A DNA stretch of 64,000 bases from Carposina sasakii (GCA_014607495.2 CP053175.1:1178001-1242000), one strand, 5' to 3'. Numbered from the stretch's first letter, positions 22,735-34,900 are shown. The notes: a model not told the origin generated them from the letters alone. Numbers and translations: made by a program.

Positions 22735-22895
22735 TTATTTAGTATACATAGAGGCTATGCTCGTGAAATGGGGTAGCCAGAACTTCAGGATCTCTAGGGA
22801 GATGCCAATGCCACGTTTAGCATAGCAAGGACAGATAGCTTATCTCCTGAGAGAATGCCCGAGTACCTAAGTCGACTCTTACGACACATGTCGTC
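22735..22895 (-). repeat. repeat family A copy, inverted
   Basis: Reads 'gaaatggggtagccagaact', 'gccacgtttagcatagcaag' and 'gtcgactcttacgacacatg', in the order expected for an inverted copy. Confidence 0.65.
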
Positions 22896-22917
22896 TAGGT
22901 AACTCAACATAATGGTA

Positions 22918-22972
22918 AGTACTTGTTTACCATATTCAGTATTTTCCTGGTTGTCACTCATATCCTGTATTA
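22918..22972 (-). repeat. right-end fragment of the 34904-35631 element
   Basis: 'cagtattttcctggttgtca' followed by 'cctgta' matches the right end of the longer element. Confidence 0.5.
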
Positions 22973-23019
22973 TATACACGTCTGTGTTCGCAAAACCAAC
23001 GTTTGTATGGGATTTAGTT

Positions 23020-23403
23020 AGGGTTGCCAACCGTCCTGTTTTCCCAGGACATGCCCTGCTTTTTGGGGTGTCCTGGGCTGTCCTGGATAGTTTTTAAGCA
23101 TCGTCCTGAGTTTTAGAGTCCTGACACATTCTATTAGCAGATTTTCTAAGGGTGCGGTCATCAGGTCAACGCCTAGTACGACGACGAAGCGTCAGCGGCG
23201 ACTCTAGAAAGCCTAAAAGAAGCAAATACGTAGTCGCCGGCACTGAATGTGTTAAAGGCTTATGTTTTGAAATTCGCACGCCACTAACTCTCTCCAATCG
23301 TATTGTCACTGGGCTCGCACATGTATAGTCCTGGCTTTTAATCGAAATGTCCTGATATTTCTTCTCCAAATCCTGGTTTTCAAAGTTTTGAGATGGCAAC
23401 CCT
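23020..23403 (-). mobile_element. family F terminal-inverted-repeat element, copy 2
   Basis: Ends AGGGTTGCCA and TGGCAACCCT. Inverted and slightly longer than copy 1; diverged but collinear. Confidence 0.7.
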
Positions 23404-23919
23404 AGCTTAACGGGTTTCCACAACAACTTAGAAACTCATCCTGTCTTACTGTTGAGAACTTATCCACGGATGAGAATAACCAGGAATATTACGGAATAGT
23501 CAGCATCCTCGGCAATCTATGACATCACCTAAATACAATCTAATGTCATTCAATAACAGCGGCCTACTTGCCATATGTTCCGAAAAATGTATGAAATCCA
23601 CGATACGAGAAATATAGCGGAGCTGTCAGAATATTGGATTCACTGGGGATAGGCAGTTGAAAGTCGGCTTTAGTCACCTCAATTAGGTAAAGGTATAAAA
23701 TGGTATAAGTTCTAAAAGAGTGGTGTGTTTTTTTGTATTATGTAGCCATCCTATAAGAAAGGATTTCCCGAAATTCCCAACATAACCGGGTTAGTTGAGA
23801 AAATAATAATTTGTGGTAAATAAGCCAGAGGGCTTAGACTGCGAGCTTATTGCCTTCAGTGGCATTTTCTGCCAGACACAGATCACATAATCATATTGCT
23901 GCCAGATAACCTGGTTACA

Positions 23920-24020
23920 TACATACATATAATCACGCCTTTATCTCTTACGGGGTAGGCAGAGTACCAAGGGCCGATAGGACCACATGGTGCCACTTCT
24001 GACCAATTTTGAAGGATAAC
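23920..24020 (-). repeat. repeat family C, 3' part
   Basis: 'catacatacatataatcacg' then 'aagggccgataggaccacat' is the inverted 3' end of family C. Confidence 0.6.
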
Positions 24021-24024
24021 TTGG

Positions 24025-24680
24025 TTACTTAGAAAATAATGAATTTGTGGTAGGTAAATAATCAGAGGTCTTAGTTAGACTAACAGCCAATTTCAAAAAC
24101 CGATCTCGAGAGATTTTTTGCATGTTACAGATTACATGTTCCATAATTGGTTTTCATACAAAATTTCAAATTTGAAATAAAAATCTTTGAGTTTGTTTAT
24201 GATTATTTTAGTTGTTTTATAACTTGGCGAACTTTCCTCCTTTTTAAAAAAATATCAAAGTTCCGCTAAGCTTCACGCTTCCATGTAACAACTTTCGCAT
24301 ATCTCCACGCTTCTATGGTTTTAAAATACAACTCTATCGTAACAATTTAGTTTAAATACTAAATAGCTGTTATTACACGCCTCATATTGTTTTATAATAT
24401 TTTGTTAGTTTATGCGGTTTTTTGGTAGATAAACCGCAGTTAAGTAACTTCTCGATTAAAGCCCTTCACACAAGGCTGTTATAATGTAAAGATATACATA
24501 GTATGTTGTTTATACCTACGTACATATTTCCATGCAAATCTAAAGATTTAATGTAATGTTAGTTAGTTTAGGTTTCATTATTAATAATGCCAAAAATCTT
24601 AATAAATAATAGAATTTATGTACCTATCTTAACACTACATTAATATTTTGGGCAATGCATGAAAGTCCCTATACACTTCT
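24025..24680. other. no gene seen
   Basis: AT-rich DNA. Around 24085-24180 it resembles the inverted-repeat sequence at 29817-29945 (shared 'gccaatttc'). Confidence 0.4.
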
Positions 24681-24684
24681 CCTA

Positions 24685-24920
24685 TTACAGTCCACTGCTG
24701 GACGTGGGCCTTCCCCAGGGCAGGCTACTTCCATCTGGGGTTTTTGCGCATAATCACCACGTTGGTTGGGCAGGCGGGTCGGTAACCGCAGTGTGATTTT
24801 TGGACTATCTATGTTGTCAGCACGGAAGGCGCTGCTGCCCACCTCCCGGAAACCCTTGATCGCCTCTTACGATACCCACGTGCAGACATAGGGTGGTGTT
24901 ATTCTACTCTGCCGACAGAA
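24685..24920 (-). repeat. repeat family B copy
   Basis: Same orientation as 9558-9800, with 'agtccactgctggacgtggg' and 'cctcccggaaacccttgatc'. Confidence 0.65.
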
Positions 24921-25515
24921 CACGGCAAAATTTGTCTATTAAAAAAATCTGCATAACTATCGTTTCTCTTACCTCACAAACCACGTTAATTTCGCTCAAA
25001 CTACTTAAATTGTTATGTTCCTACTATTTATTATCGAATCAAAGATTCGCCTATTTATTCTAACGTTGATGTTCACGATCTTATTTGCTATGTCGAAACG
25101 CATGTGAGGAACACGAGCGAAAATCGTTAGCGGCTTACCATAGAGCCTGGGTAGACGAGCAAGTAAGGCTGCTGTAGCGGAGCCACCTATCGGATGCAAG
25201 ACAGAACCGTAGTCCAATACAAATCATAGAACGCAATGCATGGGCCAAACAACAACTAGTGGCTTGGTGGGGCCGGAAGCGCTTCCCTTTTCACCACCCC
25301 CACAGCCGCTACAAACCTACAGAGCTATTATGTAACTTGCAAAATGAGCGTGAGCACACATTCTGAATTCGCTGTCGCATTTCTTCTGCTTTGCTACTGC
25401 AAATTACATTTTGTTATTTATGAATGGTTGACACGAGTATTTAAACTCTAATCAACCCGCGGAATGAGTTGACTATGAACAATTTTTATATTGGATAAGT
25501 AAGATTAGGTTATAT

Positions 25516-25700
25516 CAGGGGTTCCCAAACTTTTTTTCTCATAGACCCCTTTCAAAAGCTAACTGATTCTGGTGGACCCCCTGCAGGATACACTACATAC
25601 GAATCCATTGTAAACCAACATTTTTTCACGTCAACGTAGACCCCCATCGAGTCACCTGTGGACCCCTGGGGGTCCACCTGGACCACTTTGGGAACCACTG
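25516..25700. mobile_element. 185-bp hAT-type miniature element
   Basis: Ends CAGGGGTTCCCAAACTTT and inverse TTTGGGAACCACTG; flanked by a perfect 8-bp duplication, GGTTATAT (25508-25515 and 25701-25708). A degraded inverted fragment is at 53436-53490. Confidence 0.88.
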
Positions 25701-25959
25701 GGTTATATCATTTTTTTTATTGGTGAAGGCGAATAATGTCCCCAATGATTTAGTTGGAAGATGCAGGCCATACCATGACTGGTATAATATGGTACAGCTA
25801 GGAAACTTCATATAGCATCCCGGACCAGCATAGAAAGATGATGTGAAAGACGTCAAACGCTTGGTCAAACTTTGGTTATAAAACTGTTGATAGATACGTT
25901 TTAATTTCTGTAGGTAAATTATTATGACATTATTACATGCAAACACACATATCCGATAC

Positions 25960-26035
25960 GACTATGTTCCCAAAATGGGGTAGCCAGAGCCATAGGATAA
26001 CAAAGAACATCCTACAACTACATTTATTAGCATAG
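25960..26035 (-). repeat. repeat family A, 3' half inverted
   Basis: 'caaaatggggtagccagagc' and 'catttattagcatagct' mark the copy. Confidence 0.55.
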
Positions 26036-26459
26036 CTAGCTAATTAGCATCAACAATCGGCAAATAATGCCAGTTTTGTTCTCGATGGATTCGCGCAATA
26101 AAATTGTAAATCAACAAAAGTAGCCCGTCTACTCTGGCGTAACGAAATTGCACCAATTTTCTTGATCACTCACGCTTCAAATAAATAATTGAGTTGGCAA
26201 CGTTAGATATTAATGATATGTTATATTTGTGAATTGATAGTTTCATATATGGGTTAAATTAAATATTAAATTCAGGCATAGTCTTCGCCTCGGGGTGTAA
26301 TATTTCATACATGATGCTTTGTTTCACGAGAAGTACCTAAGTATTCCTGCTAGAATTACAATGCTTTGGTTTTCGGGAATAGTAGTGCCGTAATATAGCG
26401 GTTTTGAAGGAACGATTCAGATGTCGGCACAGTAAAGACGGCATGGTTTTTCTCATCAC

Positions 26460-26745
26460 TACATATTCTAAAACTAGTGGACGCCCGCGACTCCGCTTGG
26501 ACTACAGAAAAAACAAAATGTCGAAATAATCCGGGTTATAAACATTTTCCCGTGATAAAAAGAAGCCTATATGTTAAATGGGACCTGTCACAATAGTTGT
26601 CATAATGTTTCTGAGATTAGCGTGTACACACGCACAGCAAACAGATAAACCGACCAACAGACAAGATTTCCAAAAATCATTCTTTTGGGTACTATTGCGT
26701 TGATAAAGGTCTCCTATAATATATTTTCTCATATATGTCCCTGCT
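26460..26745 (-). repeat. dispersed lepidopteran-type repeat
   Basis: Its middle (26574-26735) is the reverse complement of 61530-61640, sharing 'caacgcaatagtacccaaaa'-type sequence. Confidence 0.5.
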
Positions 26746-26820
26746 ATGCTAAACATGACTGTGGCATCTCATATATGATTCTGCAGTTCGGGCTACCCCC
26801 ATTTCGGAAACACAGACTGT
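26745..26820 (+). repeat. repeat family A, 3' half
   Basis: 'gctatgctaaacatgactgt' to 'cacagactgtat'. It directly abuts the family E element. Confidence 0.6.
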
Positions 26821-27086
26821 ATACAGGGTGTAACAAAAGGGGTATGTTAAGCGAAAAGCTGTGTAAATACCCCACTATAGAGAACCTATTTCCAAAATTT
26901 CAGACTCAAATTCACATTTTTATTTTTCCAGATAGTATGAAGAATTCCGAAACAACTCAGGAATGTCCATACAATTTTGAAAAATAAAAATGTGATTTCG
27001 AGTCTCAAATTTTGGAAATTGGATCTCTATAGTGGGCTATTTACATAGCTTTTCGCTTAACATACCCTTTCTGTTACACCCTGTAT
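26821..27086. mobile_element. family E long-inverted-repeat element, copy 1
   Basis: Left end ATACAGGGTGTAACAAAAGG, right end the inverse of ATACAGGGTGTAACAGAAAG. The pairing continues inward through 'gttaagcgaaaagctgtgta', so almost the whole 266 bp can fold on itself. Confidence 0.8.
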
Positions 27087-27099
27087 AATATACATTTAC

Positions 27100-27680
27100 T
27101 AATACCTCTGCTGGCGAAATAAAGCCTTAAAAGCAACATCAAACCGCAAATTGGCTATCAAAACCATTCATAACTTCATTTCCATGCATGGATATCTAGA
27201 ACAATAGCAAGACCGCTTCTTTCTACCAAGGGCACGAACTGCACGACGAGCCTATCGCCGCACTGCTTAAAATACTCACGGAAATATACGTAAACTCCTG
27301 AACTACACCAGTAATTTCAAACTGCACGTAGATACTAGCGACACAAGACTGGTTAACTGTCTTTGTGCAGCTAGTAACGATCATCTATTTTACCACGAGC
27401 TAAAAGTCTTACGGCCATAAACGAAAGCTCTCAAACTTGTATCAGTTATGTGGAATTACACGTAGAAACTAGCGATACGAACGCTGTTGTGTATAAGTTG
27501 GTAAACTTATTTCGAAATTCGTAGTAAAGTAATGATCATTTTTTTCTATGTCGATCATCGATTTTAAGATTACTAGCTAGAGGTACAATTAAAAGTGTGG
27601 TAACAGCTGTTTTCGGTTGTTTAATGTTTAATGTTTCTCCGAGTGGTCTGCCTTTATCCGTTTAAGATTTTAATCTAAAG
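27100..27680. other. no clear gene; short internal similarity
   Basis: 'gcacgtagatactagcgaca' at about 27323 recurs as 'acacgtagaaactagcgata' at about 27463. It could be the upstream region of the ORF at 27685. Confidence 0.3.
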
Positions 27681-27684
27681 TGAT

Positions 27685-27903
27685 ATGATTGCTCAAACAC
27701 AAACCGCTCAAACTTTTTGTTTACAAATGCATTGTAAACTTGAACAAGTTGCACCAAATACGGTGGATTTCTTCGTCTCGGCCGGTCGAAGATGCGCAGA
27801 CGCAACAGTGTGTCCTGCACCTTTAGTAGCAGCGTCCACCATAAAGTCCACCAGGTTGCCCACGCCTGCCTCTAGTTCTAAATCTAGTCCTATTCGAGAA
27901 TAA
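27685..27903 (+). CDS. possible small ORF or first exon, unrecognised
   Basis: ATG-initiated frame of 72 codons with a denser GC content and more varied amino acids (Cys, Arg, Pro, Thr) than the surrounding AT-rich ORFs. It contains SAGRRCADATVCPAP and a Ser/Pro/Thr-rich end. No domain or signal peptide is recognised. It overlaps no repeat I can identify. It may be chance, or a first exon spliced inside the frame. Confidence 0.25.
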   Translation: MIAQTQTAQTFCLQMHCKLEQVAPNTVDFFVSAGRRCADATVCPAPLVAASTIKSTRLPTPASSSKSSPIRE

Positions 27904-27924
27904 GTAGGTAGATAGGTAAGATAT

Positions 27925-28195
27925 ATTCTTCTATGCCGCTCTGGGAGTGAAAAAAAAAACGCATAATACTACAGCTGCTTCTCTTCCCGGGCATACTGTA
28001 CAAGTCAGTAGAGGGACAAGAGGGTCTTGGTGTTTTGTAGGCGATGGGCTGACCACCTGTCACTCTAACCGAACTTGTACATCTCAACTATACCCTCAAA
28101 ATTGGTCAGAAGTGGCACCAAGTGGTTCTATCGGCCCTTGGTGCTCTGCCTACCCCGTAAGGGATAAAGGCGTGATTATATGTATATGTATGTAC
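27925..28195 (+). repeat. repeat family C, full copy
   Basis: About 270 bp from 'ctctgggagtgaaaaaaaaa' through 'ttcccgggcatactgtacaa', 'cctcaaaattggtcagaagt' to a TATG-rich tail after 'aaggcgtgattatatg'. The tail and uniform end suggest a SINE; I see no proven promoter boxes. Confidence 0.7.
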
Positions 28196-28261
28196 CTATA
28201 GGTAAGATATCTGGTGCTAACACATCACACAAGCCTTCGTTTAGTAGGATATCAGATAACA

Positions 28262-28390
28262 TCAGCCTATTGCAGTCCACTGCTGGACGTAGGCCTCTCC
28301 CAGGGCACGCCACAAGACTACTAACATAGAGGGGTTTTGCCTATAGGTGGTTTGGTGACCGCAGTGCGATTTTCAGACTATGCTGCCTAC
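28262..28390 (-). repeat. repeat family B, tail part
   Basis: 'gcagtccactgctggacgta' to 'gcagtgcgattttcagacta', truncated afterwards by family A. Confidence 0.6.
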
Positions 28391-28429
28391 GTCATACAAA
28401 GAAAGCATCCTCCATGTTTCTGATCGCGT

Positions 28430-28608
28430 TGATCGAATATTGATAGAATACATCCGCTGCATCTCCTTCCGTGTATGTCGTGAGAGTCCACTAAGGAACT
28501 CTCAGGGGATGAGCTACTGAACTTTTACATCTGCACCCCTCTATGCTAATGTGACTGTAAGATGGAATTCACTGTTCTGGCTACCCCTTTTTCGGAACAC
28601 AGCCGTGT
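28430..28608 (+). repeat. repeat family A copy
   Basis: Both halves are present, ending directly at the family D element with 'gaacacagccgtgt'. Confidence 0.65.
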
Positions 28609-29026
28609 ATACAGCGTGATTTTTGGTCGTCAACGTTCCCGAATACTACGGAATCTCCTCATCACGATCATTTTTCTCCATGGAAGCATACCTGGGAAGT
28701 GACTGGTTCCCAAGATATTAGGTTCCAAAGTTAAGTAAATAGACTGCGTTTTATTTTTATATGTATATAAAAAAAACTGTTTTTTGCATAAATGCACATA
28801 GATGCGTGTTATACATTTTTTTTCACGAAAAATAATTTAAATCAGGCTATAAGAAAACTAACACAAACACTGGATACTATAAATCGCCCGATCAAGTAAT
28901 TAAAAACTGTATTTAAAAAAAAATTAACATCGTTTCCCAGATTTTTTTTTGGCATAAACTTACTTTATTTCGATGTATAGAGTACGCACTCTTCGTAAAG
29001 GATGGCAACAAAAAAACATCTTGTAT
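28609..29026 (+). mobile_element. family D element, copy 1
   Basis: Starts ATACAGCGTGATTTTTGGTC, contains 'aactacggaatctcctcatc' and 'gcataaatgcacatagatgc', and ends with 'cttgtatac'. It shares its last bases with the next copy, forming a head-to-tail pair. Confidence 0.75.
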
Positions 29027-29410
29027 ACAGGATGATTTTTGGTCGTCAACGTTCCCGAAAACTACGGAATCTCCTCATCATCACGATCATTTTTCTCCAT
29101 GGAAGTATACCTGGGAAGTGTCTGGTTTCCAAAATATTAGGGTCCAAAGTTGAGTAAATAGACTGCGTTTTTCTGCATAAATGCACATAGACGCGCGTAG
29201 CAAGATTTTTTCACGAGAAATAATTAATATCTGTCTATAAAAAAACTAACATAAACACTAGACACTATAAATTTCGCCAGATCAAGTAATTAAAAAAAAT
29301 TATTGAAAAAAAAAAATTCCCAGCATTTTTTTGGCATAAACTTACTTTATTTGATGTATAGAGTACGTACCCTTCGTTAAAGGTGGCCACAAAAAAACAC
29401 CTGAATGTAT
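29025..29410 (+). mobile_element. family D element, copy 2 (tandem)
   Basis: Starts ATACAGGATGATTTTTGGTC directly where copy 1 ends. The right terminus is decayed ('aaacacctgaatgtatg'). Confidence 0.75.
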
Positions 29411-29619
29411 GTATGTAAGTAAGTAAGGTAGTCTCGAAAGCTTCTAAAACAATGCCAAGCAAAAGTTGACCTTGTGAACTTGTATGTTTACAAGATCGGT
29501 ATGCACGTACATCTCGTAATTATTATAATAATTGGTATTATACATGTACAATATAATTTTAAAACAACCGGATGTATAAGAACTTTTTAAACTATTTAAC
29601 TTCCCCTTTTATCTTTTTT

Positions 29620-29812
29620 ATCCTCTGCTGATGCGGGGCTTCACTAGAATACATCAGCTGCATCTCCTTCCGTGTATGTCGTAAGAGTCGACTTCGGAAC
29701 ACGGACATGAGCTAGCTAACTTGTCTTTTACGTCTGGCCCCACTATGCTCTAAGCGTGGCTGCAGGATTTCCTTCGTGATTCTGCAGTTCTGGCTATGTC
29801 ATTTACGGCCAA
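29620..29812 (+). repeat. repeat family A copy
   Basis: Nearly full, from 'tgatgcggggcttcactaga' to 'gattctgcagttctggct'. Confidence 0.65.
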
Positions 29813-29816
29813 TTTC

Positions 29817-29945
29817 TATACGAGAGATCAAAAAGAATCTCAGATTCTTGTATTCCTAATTTTAAATTTTGTATGAAAACAATTGAAGATTATATCTGAG
29901 ATATACAATAAATCTCTCAACAAGATCAGTTATAGAAATTGGCGG
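29817..29945. repeat. short inverted-repeat element
   Basis: 'gccaatttctata' at the left is matched by 'tatagaaattggc' at the right. About 130 bp, non-coding. Confidence 0.5.
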
Positions 29946-30524
29946 TTAGTGCATTTTCTGTTTATTAACTTTTTCTATTGTGCCTATCTATTTCCAGCCT
30001 ATTCTAGTCTTGTTCATATGTTGCCAAGACCTTGAAAATGTGCAAGTTTCAAATAAACAATTGTATTCTATTTACTTATTTTCAAACCTGTTCTTGAAGA
30101 GTGTCCTTTTGGTTAGTAAATAAATATATCTACCCACCTATTTTTTTAACATAACATAACATAACGTTAACTTAACATCAACGTTAACTCTTGACAAAAT
30201 TTTGAATCCTTGAGTCAAAAAATTCAGAGATTTTGATCTCTAGTATTGAAACATATCCACTACACGTCCATTCTCAATACCACCTGTATAACGCGTAGGT
30301 TTATCAACATAATCTACAAGTTGAGGCCTTGCTTTCTTCAATGTATTATCTATGAATAATAATACAATACATAATACACAGATCGTGTCAGCTTCTCGTC
30401 AAATGTACATAAAATTTAACCGGTTAAAAACAATAAACAAACGTTTATTGTATGTCTTTTTGTGGTGTGGTCTAATTTATAAGATTTGGTCTAACGCTCG
30501 AACCTACTCTTACATCTAATAAAT

Positions 30525-30914
30525 ATACAGGATGATTTTTGGTCGTCAACGTTCTCGAAAACTACGGAATCTCCTCATCATCACGATCATTTTTCTCCAT
30601 GGAAGCATACCTGGGAAGTGTCTGGTTTCCAAAATATTAGGGTACAAAGTTGAGTAAATAGACTGCGTTTTTCTGCATAAATGCACATAGACGCGCGTAG
30701 CAGGATCTTTTCACAAAAAATAATTAATATCTGTCTATAAAAAAACTAACATAAACACTAGACACTATAAATTTCGCACGACCAAGGAATTTAAAAATTT
30801 TTTTCAAAAAAAAAATTTTTTTTTCCCAGCATTTTTTTTGGCATAAACTTACTTTATTTCATGTATAGAGTACGTACCCTTCGTTAAAGGTGGCCACAGA
30901 AAAACATCCTGTAT
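30525..30914 (+). mobile_element. family D element, copy 3
   Basis: Full copy: ATACAGGATGATTTTTGGTC at the left, and 'acatcctgtata' at the right. Confidence 0.78.
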
Positions 30915-31234
30915 AACTTCTGAAATACTGTACCAAATTAGATGATCGCCTTTGTAAATTATCTTCTAAAATAATTGTATCTTGTGTGTTTTTTTTCTGT
31001 GTAGGTACAATAAAGAATAAATTAAATTATTTAATTAAATAGTTTCTTTTTTGTGTTTGTTATTTTTATTATAGGATAAGGTATGTATAAATTAAAATAG
31101 AAAGTTTATTAAAATTGTAGAGAAGCTATTAAAATAAGGCGGTAAGAAGTTCGCAGGCTCTGCTATACAAATTGTCCTGTATAACTGATGGATCAACGCA
31201 CATCCTAAACCGCTGATCTTTAAGATCTAACCCT

Positions 31235-31505
31235 TGTAGGGATCTCTGCATGACGTAGAATACATCAGCTGCATATGGGCAAAACTCCCTCTTTGACAGT
31301 AGCCTTGTAGCTTGCCCTAGGGGTGGCCTACGTCTATCAGTGGACTGCAATAGGTTGATGTGTAGATAATTATTAATTATGTTGGTATCATGTCGTAAGA
31401 GTCGACTATGGAACTTGGAAATTCTCCGGCGATAAGCTAGCAACTTGTCACTGATTAATCTCATTTATGATGCTGTAGTTCTTTACCCTGTTTCAAGCCC
31501 TCAGC
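31235..31505 (+). repeat. family A copy interrupted by family B tail
   Basis: Family A words occur at 31257-31280 and 31383-31505; between them 'tgccctaggggtggcctacg' and 'cagtggactgcaataggttg' (31310-31362) are from family B. Confidence 0.55.
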
Positions 31506-31799
31506 CGTGTGTAAGTATGTATACAACAACAAGGTAACAACTCAAAATTACCAAAAAGCCCGCTAGCTCTCACAACTCGGCCATCCTGCTACAATTTCGT
31601 CCACAATCGCTCTATAATTGCCGGGACCTTGCTCCACATAATCTGACCCTAGTTGGATTGGAGCACATCTTCGGCATATTAGGGAGGCAGATAATCTTAT
31701 GTGATGCTACGTGACTGTGAGAGCACCCACTGCCCACGATGATGATTGTTGGAGATCCGCAGGCTAGAAAAAATATTTATAATTATACATACCTATACA

Positions 31800-31940
31800 T
31801 ATGGGGGAGGCCCACGTCCAGCTGTGGACTGCAATAGGCTGCATACCTATACGTATACACATGGCTGCATTGCCGAAATGGTGTAGTCGAACCTGCCAGA
31901 TCATAAAGGTAATTCCACAGCTACGTTTGGCATAGCATTT
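31800..31940 (-). repeat. family B tail followed by inverted family A
   Basis: 'gggggaggcccacgtccagc' (plus orientation of B tail) then 'ccgaaatggtgtagtcgaac' and 'cacagctacgtttggcatag' (A inverted). Confidence 0.55.
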
Positions 31941-32029
31941 ATTATAATTTAATTTTAACACAATTTTGTTCGAAGATCAGCTTGCCATTGTGATCTTTGT
32001 GTGAGTAAACGGCGATATATCTTCTTTAT

Positions 32030-32178
32030 CTTCTTCAGCCTATTGCAGTCCACTGCTTGACGTAGGCCTCCCCCAGGGCACGCCACAAGGCTACCGCCAC
32101 AGGGGGGTCTTGCCCATAGTCACCACGCTGGGCAGGCGGGTCGGCGATCGCAGTGTGATTTTCGGACTATGCTGTAGA
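32030..32178 (-). repeat. repeat family B copy
   Basis: Well preserved: 'cagtccactgcttgacgtag', 'ccaccacgctgggca'-type centre, ends 'ttttcggactatgctgt'. Confidence 0.65.
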
Positions 32179-32585
32179 GAATGTGAAACTTAAGACAGTC
32201 TACTAACATGTTGTACAGAACCCAATATTTTATTTAACCGACTCTCACTTGCCTGTTATTTGATTAACTTGATTCAATTCATCATTAAAGTTACTCGTGC
32301 AAGTAGATACATTACTATTATTAAGCACACTTCTGATGATGTGTGTGTATTAATCTTATGTTACAAATTAATTAAGTTTTAGATGCTTTAGGTATTCATG
32401 CTCGGACAATGTAACAGTTTCACGAACGAGATCGAAATTCGCTAAATTATCGTAACATTCAACGTGGCCATAAAAATTGGGATTGACCTTTGTTAACGCT
32501 CGAAATGATATTTTATATTCAAAAATCGTTATAATTACAAATCCGATCTAAGAAAATGATCTAAGAAACATCGAATACTTATTTT

Positions 32586-32760
32586 ATACAGGGTGATTTT
32601 TGGTCGTCAACTTTCCCGAAAACTACGGAATCTCCTCATCATCACGATCATTTTTCTCCATGAAGCATACCTGGGAAGTGTCTGGTTTCCTAAATATTAG
32701 GGTCCAAAGTTGAGTAAATAGACTGCGTTTTTCTGCATAAATGCACATAGACGCGCGTAG
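32586..32760 (+). mobile_element. family D element, copy 4, truncated
   Basis: Left end ATACAGGGTGATTTTTGGTC; stops at 'agacgcgcgtag' where family C-like 'tattatacgttttt' begins. Confidence 0.7.
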
Positions 32761-32821
32761 TATTATACGTTTTTACCTATGATACAAATGTAAATAGAGT
32801 TGATAGAGTTGATTTTTACTG

Positions 32822-33245
32822 TTTTTAGGGTTCCGTACGTCTGAATACAAAAACGGAACCCTTATAGGATCACTCGTGTGTCTGTCCGTCCGTCGCTTAC
32901 AGTCAATTATTTCCTAATCTATTAGACCGATTAAGTTGAAATTTGGTACACATATCAATTCCTGTGACCCAAACACAGAGGTGAGTGAGTGAGTGACGTG
33001 AGCAGATGAAATCTGTATATGGGGGGTCATTTTTGGGGGGGAAGGGGAAAATTAAAAAAAAAAATTCTGAAAACTGCATCGTGTGGCATATCAAATGAAA
33101 GGTCTTGTTTAGAAGATCTCAAAAGTGTTTTTTGTAATCAATAAATCAATATTGTGCGTACCAACTTTTTGTCAGATTTAAAAAAACATGATAGGTAACA
33201 TCGTATGGAACCCTCTTCACGCGAGTTCAACTCGCACTTGTTTTT
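32822..33245 (+). repeat. dispersed 'ggttccgta' repeat common in Lepidoptera
   Basis: Starts 'ttagggttccgtacg', has 'aaacggaacccttataggat', 'gtctgtccgtccgtcg' and ends 'gagttcaactcgcacttg'. I know this as a very abundant unclassified lepidopteran repeat. It includes a GT/GA-rich stretch at about 32985. Confidence 0.55.
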
Positions 33246-34225
33246 AACTTTGTTGGCTCAGCCATAAATAGCAAGTAGGCTGTATGTACGTGCCCTCTCC
33301 TCCCTAAATCAATTGGTAATAGATACAATTTGTACATAACGAACCTTTATATAAAAAAGTAAATTAACCTATGCTCATTAGTTGAATTGGATTTAGAACA
33401 GAATTATGTAATTTTCTAGTACTTACATCATTAACATTGAATTACATTTGCCCGTTTCATAGAATAACTCCCGTGCTTAATTTTAGAACTAACATTTTTT
33501 GTATGCAGTTACACAGAAAATATAGTCGTACACATAGTAACTAGCGCCATCGTTCAAAGGAACTTTTTTATTGAAACGCACTCACAAAACATTGGAGTAT
33601 ATTTTAACATCGATTCGTGATTGATTGTGGGAACTAGATGGGGAGAACAACATTTGGTCCAATTTATAACACAAAACAAATCTGTGCATTGATATTGTAT
33701 TTATGTTATATACAAACATGAACGTCGTGCTTCTCCAGGATAGATTTATAAACTGGTACCTCACCATATTATCTTTTGTGATAATATGCTAATTTTAATA
33801 TGTGAATTTTTACTTCTTAAAAGTAACTCTTAATGCAAACCTTTTCAAAAGACAAAAATACATATATTTTTTTTATTCAAATATCTCAAATTTTAAATAA
33901 CAAAGTAGGTCAAAGCACTATGATTACCAAAACAATCAACATACAAATGAATAAAAAAACTCCATCTGTATCGTTTGTAGGAAGAAAAAAAAGCATTCAA
34001 ACATACAATACACTAACCTTGCAACTAAATCTCGTAACGCGCTAATGTCCCGAAGAAAATAATATAAAACGTCATAATAAATAAATCACAGAGATTCGCG
34101 TCATTTATAATATCAAAACTCATATACTCGTAACTGGCAGAAGGTTGAGCACTTCTTGTTTTTTCATAGATTAGTTATGATGCAGAGTCGCCAAGTAATT
34201 GAAAAGTTATTTTATAATTACCTAC
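33245..34225. other. no gene seen
   Basis: AT-rich; ORFs of 60-70 codons look random. Confidence 0.45.
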
Positions 34226-34227
34226 GT

Positions 34228-34592
34228 ATACAGGATGATTTTTGGTCGTCTACGGAATCTCCTCATCATCACGATCATTTTTCTCCATGGAAGCATCTGG
34301 GAAGTGTCTGGTTTCCAAAATATTCGGGTCCAAAGTTGAGTAAATAGACAGCTTTTTTCTGCATAAATTGACACATTGACGCGTGTAGCAAGATTTTTTC
34401 ACGAGAAATAATTAATATCTGTCTATGAAAAAACTAGCATAAACACTAGACACTATAAATTTCGCCCGATCAAGTAATAAAAATAAAAAAAATTACCTCA
34501 TTTCCCAGCATTTTTTTGGAATAAACTTACTTTATTTGATGTATAGAGTACGTACCCTTCGTTAAGGGTGGCAACGAAAAAACACCCTGTAT
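34228..34592 (+). mobile_element. family D element, copy 5
   Basis: Both termini are clear: ATACAGGATGATTTTTGGTC and the inverse 'aaaacaccctgtat'. A 12-base or so deletion removes the 'aacgttcccgaaa' part. Confidence 0.78.
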
Positions 34593-34804
34593 ACAAATAG
34601 AAAGAAAGAGTACAGTAGGCTGAGTTGGGTTTGCTGTAACACAACTTAACACATATTTAGCTAAATTAAAACTAATTTTTGATTTATGAGTACAAACACC
34701 TTTTCAATTTTAGAAGAAATCAGAATTGCGTTTTATTCTTTTTGTTTACAACTTCATTTTTATCTCTGACGATAAACTTACAATTACAACTTGTCATTGA
34801 TCGT

Positions 34805-34900
34805 TAACATCTGGCCCCGCTATACTAAACGTGGTTGTGGGATTTCCTTTACGATCCTGCAGTTCTAGCTTCCCCATTTCGGGAACACAGCCGTGTATAC
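34805..34900 (+). repeat. repeat family A, 3' half
   Basis: 'ctggccccgctatactaaac' to 'gggaacacagccgtgtatac', abutting the element that begins at 34904. Confidence 0.65.

Noticed and set aside
26580..30914. CRISPR-like array, because repeats recur at intervals
   Set aside because: The repeats are several hundred bases long, diverged and dispersed; the DNA is eukaryotic.
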